A stretch of DNA of 64,000 nt from Brasenia schreberi (taxonomy: Eukaryota; Streptophyta; Magnoliopsida; Nymphaeales; Cabombaceae), in the NCBI GenBank assembly GCA_036023115.1, contig JAYKKT010000047.1:1309001-1373000 (forward strand), read 5' to 3'. The notes below the pieces were generated by a model. That model was given only the letters and a program-made list of their open reading frames with translations, made no database searches and had not been told where the DNA came from. Shown piece after piece: positions 12,061-22,413 of this stretch; the first letter of the stretch is position 1, and each line of letters begins with the position of its first letter. A program made the translations under genes and the position numbers.

Positions 12061-13695
12061 ATAACTTGCACTATTGTTGCTCACTATATGTATTTTTATA
12101 TAGTTATTTTTTAGAATTTAATAAATTACATGTTTTAATTATATGCATGAATTTATGAGTATTTCTCAATGTTTACAATTAACATGCAACCAAAATGGTT
12201 GGATAAAAAATCATGAGTAAGTCGATGAATGAGAAATATATGCTACAAGCAATCTCCTATTGATCGACTTAGTAATAACTATAAAAAATTAGATTTGATG
12301 ATGACAAAACATGTATCTTGTGAATTTTCAACTATGTTCTTAATCTTTTAATTAAATACAATCTTGTATGTTATATATTATTATATTTTATTTTGTGTAA
12401 TATAGATGTACTTACAGCCATATAGTTCTGCAAAATACATGAATTATAATGCATATCAATTGTTCAAATATCACAGATGCATTTGATGTATAGATGTTGT
12501 GTAATCGTATATACCAAATCATATAGTTTGCTAGTTTGGTCATCATCAATGCATCTTGTTGTACCGATAAGACCTTTCATTGGCTTGAACGAAGTGAAGC
12601 GGTAAGGACACATCGATTTATTTTGAGAGATTCTATCAGTTAGTTGTGTCCTACCCATCCTTCTCTAGTTAGGCAATATGATATATCAATTTTCTATACA
12701 TTATATATCAATTTTCTTTTCTATTATTATTAAGAATTTCCTAAGTGACATTAAACCAGGTTATGCTTCTAACAAACCTCAGAATGGTCTTATCTCATTT
12801 TACATTTCTCTTCTTTAATGTTTACTCCATTTGTTAGATGTAAGATCATGTAAGGAAGGACAATATTGTGTGTTGTCTGCTTTCTCCATTGTCTGCTCCA
12901 CTGAGGGATGCATGTGAAAAAGTAAAGGTGTCGTAGTTTCTTCTGTGTTCACGTGGTATGGCAAATTCGTTAACTTTCTACACCTTGTTAACCACAATAA
13001 AGATACCTAATGATAGATAGAATGCATTGGAAGATGATGAATGTTTTTATGATCCGTCTCTCTCTCTCGTTCATTCATTAAGCACTTCGAACCTGGTACC
13101 AGATCAGAGAGCATCGAACACTAGAGGAGGTTCAGATGGAATGATGACACAGTTGGGCATGAGACGGCATGCGATTGTGAGCCCTGTGATGAATACTTAA
13201 TGAGTCAATCAGCGCAGAGGAAAGATTTCATTCAGATTCATCTGCACTGCCAAACCTGGAAAATGTGTTTCCTACCCATTTCTCGTACTCTATGAACCAA
13301 GACTCTACTTGGTACATAATTCTGCACTCTTCTTCTTTCTTGCCACAGTAAGTTTGAGGGGAATGAACTTATGAGTGTTAACTAGTTTAGTAAGTGCTTA
13401 GTAGAAACACAATCTTATTATGTAGTAAGGGTAAGTTCAGCATTGAGCATTATAACATATTTAATTGACTATAGTTTATATTAACATCTGAATGTAACCA
13501 ATTGGGTGCCTCTCCCTTCCTAGAATGCTCTCTCACAAGAAAGATTTATAGTTCTGACATAGGGCGACAACTTGTAGACCCTTTTTTGGATATAGTTTCT
13601 TAGATAGTTGCTGGTAATCTTTATATTTCTCTTCATGTGTTGGTTTGGAAATATCTATATGTAATATGGGGAACTGAAAAATGTTTGATTAAGAA
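12061..13695. other. Intergenic, no supported gene
   Basis: AT-rich. The part 12400-12700 may continue the PMD remnant but has no clear motif. A CT run lies at 13058-13070. No gene is supported. Confidence 0.35.
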
Positions 13696-13742
13696 AAACA
13701 AGATAATCAATCGAAATACTCAATGGTGTGCATGATTATTTG
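13696..13742. repeat. Target-site duplication, left copy (47 bp)
   Basis: The 47 bases from aaacaagataatcaat to gattatttg recur at 14194-14240 with two substitutions. They flank the LINE fragment between them, as expected of a target-site duplication made at insertion. Confidence 0.85.
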
Positions 13743-14193
13743 TAATAAGAAGATACCATTGAAATTGAAAGTTAAATATTATAGAGCAATAATTAGATCT
13801 GCTATGTTTTATGGTTTTTAGTGTTGGGCAATTAATCATCAACATGTGCAAAAGATGCGTGTAGCATAAATGAAGATATTAATGAGGTTATTAGAAACAA
13901 ATTGGGAGTAACACCAATAGAGGATAAAATGAAGGAAAATCATTTAAGATGGTTTGGATATATAAAAAGATGACCCAAGGATGCTCTCGTAAGAAGATGA
14001 AAAACTAGATTGTGAAAATATCAAAAGAGTAAGAGGACGACTACAAAAACGTTGGAAAGAAACAATAAATAATGATCTATTTTATATTGAGTTAACTTCT
14101 ATCATGACCCATGATAGGACTGGTGGAAACAAAGAATCCATGTAGCTGACCCATCTATTATGGGAAAAGGCTTAGTTGTTGTTGTTGTACGAT
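13743..14193 (+). mobile_element. 5'-truncated RTE-like LINE copy
   Basis: On the plus strand the broken frame gives the C-terminal end of a non-LTR retrotransposon polyprotein. Recognisable pieces are AMFYGF-x-CWAINHQHVQKM, NEVIRNKLGVTPIEDKM, RWFGYIKR and a degraded IHVADP end. It closes with a (TTG)n tail at about 14174-14187. The same protein end is best preserved at 39466-39899. The copy is about 450 bp, has many stops and is flanked by the 47-bp duplication. RTE clade is inferred from the short microsatellite tail and the protein end. Confidence 0.85.
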
Positions 14194-14240
14194 AAACAAG
14201 ATAATCAATGGAAATACTCAATGGTGTGGATGATTATTTG
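14194..14240. repeat. Target-site duplication, right copy (47 bp)
   Basis: Partner of 13696-13742; it differs at two positions (C to G in both). Confidence 0.85.
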
Positions 14241-16436
14241 GTTGTAAAAGAACATGGGGATATGAGAGACAAGGTATATGTTTTTTATTGACATCCTAGG
14301 ATTAGTATCTTCCACGCTTTTTAAAATTGTTGCAGAAATTTCTCTCAAAAGCTTACCTGCCCATCAAGCATATCGATTTTATGTCTTGACTATTGACATT
14401 TTTGTGGATGCTTGGCAGAGCGCTCATATATTCCGTGGAACCATCATGAAACAATTGTCTCCTTTTATTTCTTCAGCCATGTAATGCAGTTTCATCTTAT
14501 GTTATAGCCCATTCTGTTCAAATATTAGGAGATTGTGAGTTTTTTGGCCATGCATAACTCTTCATGTCACAAGCCATTTATCCAATATGGGCAACATGTG
14601 ATGTGATCCTTTCATGGTCATTTCTTGAAAGCGAGTTTTATCTCCTGTGATTAATTTAGCTGGAAGGAGAGATGAAATTTCCTGCTTTGTTATTGTACAG
14701 GTGAAGAAATAAAGATATGTTACATTGACACAAGCATGGGTCATGAAGCTCGACAAAAAAATTCTGTTAAACGGATTTGACTTCCAGTGTAGATGTCTGA
14801 GATGTTCATCTGGGGATTAGGGCGCTGAGTTTTATGTTGTTTTATTTTTGCTTCTTCGTTGACAAGTATTCTTAAGGATTTGGACAAATTTTGCACAAGC
14901 TGCTACAACTCTCCTGGTTAGGGCCTTGACTCCAAAGATCTTTAATGTTGAAATCAGTTTGATACAAGGGGTCTGCATATAGCTGGTAGAAGTCTGCCTA
15001 AACCCAGCTCACTTATCCAAATAAGAGGATTTGGAGAAATTTAGAAATGCACTGCCAACCTTTTTTTCAAATGTTAAAATGGCGAAAATATTTAAGTTTC
15101 TAGAGTTCTTACTTGGGAAAACCGGATTCTGTCCACGATTGATGCTTCTCACTCGTGTTCGTTGATTGTTTTTTGTGGCATGAGTACAATTTCGAAGATT
15201 ATAAGAGTATTTAAAAAATAAAATAATAAACACTCTTATTACACTCGTTCTATCAAAAACAATGGTCGCTCTTCTTGTATTGTCTGCTTCTAAGGAAGTT
15301 ATGTCACTAACAATCCTCGGTCGTATTACATGTTTAGCATATGGGGAACGTGATATCTATTAATAGAGACTTCAAGTTCTTGCCCAGGGTGGTAAGGAAA
15401 GATGTGGCACTCGTGTTTCGGGTGTTCGTGTATATTCCTGTTTCTTCGGGGTGTTTGCTTCTACGTCTTTCGTGTTCTCTCAAACTTAAGCAGTTTCATG
15501 GCTTCAGCAAACCCGTACATGCTGTGGTTGTTGCTCGTTATCATTTATAACTTTGAAGATATCAACTGTATTTATCTATAATTTATTATACCCAATTTCC
15601 TTTCTTTTAATTTTCAAAATATCCTCTGGGCTTTTCTAATGCACTCTGGCCAACTCTGCTGGATTGTGACTGCTGATATAAAAAACTCACCGACTTTTGC
15701 CACCCTCAGACTCTGAGTCATAATCTGCACCAGTATTTATTTTTATATATTAAAGAAATTCGTAATGCTTCAGTTGGGAGACATAGTTTGTCACAAACCC
15801 AACCATACAAGTAGGATGGATGTGGATGTGGGGAAGAAAGTACGTGTTGCCTGCACAACTTGTGCCCAGCAATGAAAGGACACAAAGGAGTTCAAGACGA
15901 GTTGAGCCAAGAGCATGCTAATGAATGAGTTATGTACATCAAATGTAAGCTAAATATATTGGAAAAGAATAGGTGATTGAACCTGCTCATTACTGACATT
16001 GCTCACTGGTATCCTCTCATTGCTTTTAATTGATAGAGCATAATAATAATGTCTTTTACACATTTTCAATTGTTTTTAAAAGATTATAAATTATACTCAT
16101 GTCATCCAAAAGCAGTGGGTAAGAATGAGTATGATATTTTTTTTGAAAGCTAAACTTCAGCTCCATATTTGTACAAAAGTACAATTATTTATTTTCTTGG
16201 ATAGCTATACAATGTGCTCCTTCGTGTTCTTGGTGATCTATTCAAACTTCTTATGGACCTCTTTCTAGCCACATCTACCGATTATGTCCTATAAATAGCA
16301 AGCACTAAGTTGCTTTTTTCTTTTAAAGAAAAAAACAGAAGTTACCTTGTTTTAGGTATGTTGCATTAGTTGATTCATAAAAAAAATATGTATGAGTTAA
16401 TATACATAATAAAAACAATACACATAATAGCACAAG
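14241..16436. other. Intergenic, no supported gene
   Basis: No frame here is recognisable. Stretches around 14280-14480 and 15340-15550 are open but lack family content or exon borders I can justify. AT-rich throughout. Confidence 0.35.
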
Positions 16437-16530
16437 GAGCGATAACACACCTGATTAGGGGGCGACTTACGAGTTAAAGTTCATGAGTTTGATATTAGGG
16501 TGTGCATTTGGCTTTTGGTTCCCCATACAC
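16437..16530 (+). mobile_element. tRNA-derived SINE, family B
   Basis: The order is gcgataacacacctg, then gcgacttacgagttaaag, then ttcatgagtttgatattagg (B-box-like), then gtgcatttggcttttggttccccat. This is the same arrangement as at 27947 and 20378. Diverged. Confidence 0.55.
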
Positions 16531-16898
16531 ATACATATATACACATATAACATATATATAGTTAGTTAGTAAGTGAGTGAATCTTAAATACCACTCATGT
16601 CCGACCATTACTTTTAAAAGACATAAGTATAATAGTATTGTTCTTCATCTTTTTTTAAAAATTCTTAAATTTTTTAAAATTATATTGATACTATTGAAAA
16701 ACAATATGTAGGCATGAATGAATATGTCATAGGTGAGTATGTACTGTTTTTCTTCTCTCTCTCTCTCTTTATATATGTACACGCACACATACACACACAT
16801 ATATGTATGTGTGCAGATGTATCATTATAATTGAAACACCAAAAGAAGAATTGCAAACCACCGTGGACTTGGGCTAGCTTTAATATATCCAATCCATT

Positions 16899-16942
<44 letters not shown>

Positions 16943-17214
16943 GGGGACCATGAGTTTGTAACCAAACCAGCCTGCACCATTAATATAAACCATGTATCTT
17001 AATCATGATATACACTGTTTACAGCTTGCCCTATATTTTAATGAAGAGAAGAATGGATAGCGTAAGAAGGAAGCGGATAAGCCAACCTCATCAAGTGTTA
17101 CACCCAAACTAAGATACGTATCTAAATTAATTCCATGTTGCGGCTACCAGCCTTCCTCAATGAAGGCAGCAGCAAAGATGTCCGTGGATCGATGTGTGAT
17201 CACAGAAAAAAAAG
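16531..17214. other. Intergenic with short microsatellites
   Basis: A TC run lies near 16755-16768, a mixed CA/TA run at 16778-16810, and a GA run at 16902-16939. No gene is supported. Confidence 0.5.
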
Positions 17215-17532
17215 ATTGTATAAATAATAAGGCTATTATAAACAAATTGAGTATCACCAATAGATGATAAAATGAGCTAAAATAGTTTAAGATGGTTTGG
17301 ACACATGCAAAGATGATCAAAAAAAAGTTTCGATGAAAAGGTATGAGAAACTAAATTATAAAAATATTAAAAGAGGAAGACCACTAAAATATTGAAAGAA
17401 AATAATAAAGAATAATGTAGCTTATGTTGTGTTAACTCTTAGCATGACACATAACCGAGCTCTATGAAAACAAAGAATCCATGTAGCGGACCCATTTAAT
17501 ATGGGAAAAAGGCTTAGTTGTTGTTGTAATAT
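17215..17532 (+). mobile_element. RTE-like LINE tail, degraded
   Basis: Plus-strand pieces include KQIEYHQ-type and FKMVWTHAKM-like remnants. The end matches caaagaatccatgtagcggaccca and gggaaaaaggcttagttgttgttg, the same terminal block as the copies at 13743 and 39466. Many stops are present. The right end is at the (TTG)n tail. Confidence 0.75.
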
Positions 17533-17540
17533 AGGTGTCG

Positions 17541-17977
17541 TATATTAGTATAATATCAAATATATTACAACCATTGTTCATAAACAACAGTTTGGTTTGG
17601 TTGGATATACAATAGTTTGGATTGGTTTTCTCACATTTGAGAACAATTTACATGCTTCCGTTCAAGATTAAGGTAGGAACCAAACCAAACTAAACCAAAC
17701 CAGACCACAAACACCCCTATCTCCTTTCCAAGTTTTGCTCTTATCTTTCGATGAAATCATGTTGTCCTATATTAGTATAATATCAAAATATATTACAACC
17801 ATTGTTCATAAACAACGGTTTGGTTTGGTTGGATATACAATAGTTTGGATTGGTTTTCTCACAATTGAGAACTATTTACATTGGTTCCATTCGAGATTAA
17901 AGTTGGAACCAAACCAAACCGGACCACAAACACCCCTATCTCCGTTGCAAGTTTTGCTCTTTCCTTCGATGAAATCA
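17541..17977. repeat. Two-copy tandem repeat, period 227 bp
   Basis: The block 17541-17759 (tatattagtataatatcaaa to cgatgaaatca) is repeated at 17768-17977. Each copy holds the alternating ggtttggtttggttgg and aaccaaaccaaac ends, so each could fold on itself. Several single-base differences separate the copies. It resembles the non-autonomous short repeats with ggttcggttc-type ends seen elsewhere in this window. Confidence 0.85.
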
Positions 17978-18974
<997 letters not shown>

Positions 18975-19560
18975 TGCAACTCATTAGGAAATAAATTGAA
19001 GGGACAACTAAAAAAAGAGTATGCCCAGCCATCGGATACCGCCGGTCCGGCGAAATGCGCGTGGACTTCAAAACAAGTCTGATCGGTAGATCGGGTGGGT
19101 TATTAATTCTCACCACCACTCTTCGCCACCCGCGGTGATGTAGCTAAGCTAGTTACTACTCCCAAGAACCCCAACATGCATTAAATAAACAGTTGCTTTT
19201 ATGTAGGCCAAAAGTTATTTTTTACTCTTTATATTGAAATTATTTATTGCAAGAAAAATAGGCAGAAAAGGATAAAAAGGACAGCACCGAACTAAGACTG
19301 ATGTTTAACAAGGTTTTAGTTTCTTTCTAGACTTCCAAAGTATTTTATATGTATACAAAATAACTTTGCAAATTACTAATAAAGAAATTAAAGGGACAAA
19401 TAAAGAAAGAGTGACTCCAGCTATTAGAAACCGTCGGTGTGGCAGAAGACGCGTTGAGTTTGAAACACGAGAGGGGTGGATTATTAATTCTCACTATTTG
19501 TGCACGCACCACGCACGTTGATATGAGCTAACTAGTACATGCAAATCCATGCATCAAACT
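18975..19560. repeat. Two diverged direct copies of a ~190-bp block
   Basis: The first copy is at about 18985-19180 and the second at about 19380-19560. Both run through aattraagggacaa, then rccgtcggt- or ccgccggt-type bases, then gtgggttattaattctcac or gtggattattaattctcac, then tagctaa/gagctaact, then atgcat. The copies are clearly related but diverged, with indels. No coding content is recognised. Confidence 0.65.
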
Positions 19561-20149
19561 TTGATACGTAAAAAATACTTTTAAACTATTTATAGAAGCA
19601 ATAAAGAGAGAGAAATTGGTACATGCTAGTCTCTTAGGTGCCAATAAATCCAAACAAATCTTAACCATCCATTTTTTATAATGTATGGTTCATATTTGAA
19701 AAGCAAAAATACATGTATACTTTTGGAGGTTCACTTTATTCACATAAATACTTTTGCTTTTTAAATTTTAAATATGTGACTCAAACATGAATAAGAAATG
19801 TCTCCACTGCAAGCACAACCCATCCGATGAAACTTGTGGCGATTTGATTATAACACTCCGCAAGACAACTCAAGATAAGCAATCCACATAAATAAGAACA
19901 ATAAAAAAGAAATTAGGTCATGCTGGGTTTAACATGTTTCTGATAAAAAATGTAAAATGACATCTCACAAGCATGTCCAAATACATGCAGTTGCGTTTTA
20001 GGCCGGTTTCTGTTCCAGTTTCATCTGATAATTTCATGTGATAACTGATATCACAAAATAAATAAAGGGATCTGAGCAGGTGATAATCTCTCTCACACAC
20101 ACACTTACACTCGCACACACGCACACATACATAGTTAACTATAAAGCAT
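19561..20149. other. Intergenic, no supported gene
   Basis: AT-rich, with a short CA-rich run at 20093-20125. No gene is supported. Confidence 0.4.
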
Positions 20150-20275
20150 TAGCTCAACTGGCTGGGCACTCTACCACCCTTGCTGTTAGTGAGGAGTTCG
20201 ATTCCCATTGAGAAGGGGTGCATGTGTGTGCGCTAGGCTACTCTTGCTCTTGTACTCTTGCTCGTGTCAATCACT
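20150..20275 (+). mobile_element. tRNA-derived SINE, family A
   Basis: It carries an A box (ttagctcaactggctgg) and a B box (gaggagttcgattccca), followed by ggtgcatgtgtgtg and a ctaggctac tail. The same order is seen at 27779 and 53716. Box spacing fits a tRNA-type RNA polymerase III promoter, but the rest cannot fold as a normal tRNA. Confidence 0.75.
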
Positions 20276-20377
20276 TCCATTCCTCTTATGAGTTCATCTT
20301 TAGCAGTCATTGTTATAGTTCTAACTTGATTATTTCCTAACAATAACAAAATAAGACTAATCTGCACAAGAGACAAT

Positions 20378-20490
20378 AGCTCAACTGGCTAAAGAGTCGC
20401 CTCACAAGGTGAAGGTGATGAATTCGATGATGAGGGTACATTTGGCTTCAACCTCTCCATTCAAAAAAAAAAGGAAAAAACGAAAAAAGA
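20378..20490 (+). mobile_element. tRNA-derived SINE, family B, with A-rich tail
   Basis: The order is caatagctcaactggc (A box), then gtcgcctcacaaggtgaagg, then tgatgaattcgatgatg (weak B box), then catttggcttcaacctctcc and an A-rich tail from 20463. It is the family B arrangement ending in poly-A, as expected of a SINE. Confidence 0.7.
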
Positions 20491-21649
20491 AAAAAAAGAG
20501 ACTAGTCTAAATCTTAGTTTATTTTAGATTTTGAATCAACAAGAATACTTGAAAAAAAATGCTCTGTAAGCTGTTTATCACAAAAGCTGAATTTCGTCCT
20601 TTTCACAATATTTTTGAGGAATGCCACAAAGCCAACTTTTGCCTTGTCATTTCTTACAAAGTGCTGTACTAATTCTAATTAGGACTTATTTCACATAAGG
20701 GTGTGCAACGAACGGTTTGGTTCGGTTCTAGATGTTGAATGGTTTGGTTCAGTTCTATTAGAAACTATAATTGGTTGTTCGGTTCACGGTTCAGTATTAG
20801 AATCGGACTATAAGAACCGAACCAAACCAAGTGTATGATGAATGACTTTAGTCCTGTGTCACAACGTGATGAAGGATGCATTAAGCACTATAAAAGCCAT
20901 CAAAAGAGTACCAAACAAGACACCCTTTCACGGTCTTTTGGCTAAAATTAATTGTATTATTCGGTCACTGACCATGTGATATTAAATTAATTTCTTTTTA
21001 GGAAAAGTGTCGACCATAATAACTTGAGACCTAAAACTGAACCTGAAAACACCTACTTTCACATAAGAAAAGATAAAATATGATTTTGGTGTTGTACACT
21101 GTTAGAAACACTTGATCAAACAAAATCATAATAGAAAAGTAACAAGAGTTAACCATTATAGCACAAAAGTACTAAAACCATGAGCTATATTATAAGTAAA
21201 AGGAAAACAGATCAATCCATGAGCACCCAATTCAAAACTTGCTGATCCATTAATGGCTAAACGTAGCAACTCTTTCTTTTTCATATGCTTTTCACGGAGA
21301 TAATGTAACCCTGTTGATGTGGTTTGAATTTGACGCATAAATACTTTGTGTTGGATGCAAGGGGGTTGGATGAGAGATCAGGTTGCTCTTTATCATAGGG
21401 AAAATCTTCTTTCATAAATATCACCAACAAAACCACATAAAATTATACTCTTCTCTTAACTTTGTGTTATATACAAACCTTTTTGAGTGTGTTTATATGT
21501 ATGTTTACTGAATACATGTGCTCAACAAACTCAAATGTTTAAACCACTCTTTCTAAATAGAGAACATGTTAAGCATATCATCGCAATTGAGAAGATCATG
21601 GCTTTCTCATTGTGAATAAACCTTCCAAATAAATCCAATTACTCGTGCA
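20491..21649. other. Intergenic, includes a ggttcggttc-type repeat
   Basis: At about 20700-20830 the sequence gtgtgcaacgaacggtttgg runs through ggttcggttc phrases to a complementary aaccgaaccaaacc. This is a short inverted-ended repeat like those at 41660, 42600 and 45900. No gene is supported. Confidence 0.5.
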
Positions 21650-21745
21650 CCTAGAGTGTTGGCTCAACTTGTGTGGGAGTTCTACTCTCAAAGGGTTCAT
21701 GTGTGGAGGTGCATGTTAAGCTTCAGCCTTTTTATAATAATAAAA
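21650..21745 (+). mobile_element. tRNA-derived SINE, family A, degraded
   Basis: It carries gttggctcaacttgtgt (A-box remnant), gggagttctactctcaa (B-box remnant), ggtgcatgttaagcttcagcc and then an AT-rich tail. It is shorter than other copies. Confidence 0.5.
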
Positions 21746-22126
21746 AGTCCAACTATTCCTAATCATCAGAAGCCTAAAAAAAGTTCTCCCTGTGGAAGAA
21801 AAGAAAGCCTAAAATAGTTCTCTAAGAAAAATAAATTAAAAGTACCCTCCTATTTCTTTTTTTTGTTGGTGACACTATTTCTATTATTTTAAATAAATGC
21901 AGGTTGATGAATTAATCACACGTAGTTTTATTTTTTCAGTGCCGCGTTCTGTCTCTTCTACGTCCGCGTCATTATAAATGCATTTCATGGCCACCATCTT
22001 AGTCCCTCCCTCCACAGAACTCTCTCGCTTCTCTGTCCTTGCTGTCTACTCCAGAGTGATTCCAGGACCCAGTGTTCGAAGGGACGGTCCCAAACCGTAC
22101 ACCTTGTTGCAGTTCTCAGGCATCTT

Positions 22127-22196
<70 letters not shown>

Positions 22197-22413
22197 CAAG
22201 GCCACCTAAAATTTGCAAACCCTCACGCTTTCTGTTCTCACCGCCTCTCTGTTTCTTTCTAACGATAGAGGAAGCACCGGATTTCTGTTTGGCTTTTGCA
22301 TTTCGACCCTCTTTCTCAGATTCTCATGTTCTTCTTCTGATGCAATGTATTCCAGGGAAGAACCTCTCTTGTTCGAGGCATTGGGACTATTGCAGGATTC
22401 CGCGGAACCTCAA
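21746..22413 (+). other. Promoter and 5' leader region of the IQM gene
   Basis: The 300 bases before the start are C- and T-rich and contain the CT/CA microsatellite at 22127-22194. The frame of the first exon stays open upstream to 22213, with an in-frame ATG at 22345. I read this as untranslated leader because homology to the family begins at 22414. A TATA-like tataaatgcat lies at 21973. Confidence 0.45.
22127..22194. repeat. (CT)n(CA)n microsatellite in the IQM leader
   Basis: About 18 CT units pass directly into about 16 CA units, 220 bp upstream of the chosen start codon. Confidence 0.97.

Noticed and set aside
20150..20230. A possible tRNA gene (A and B boxes present).
   Set aside because: The sequence between and around the boxes does not pair into a cloverleaf acceptor stem, and the same unit with a non-tRNA tail recurs, so it is a SINE.
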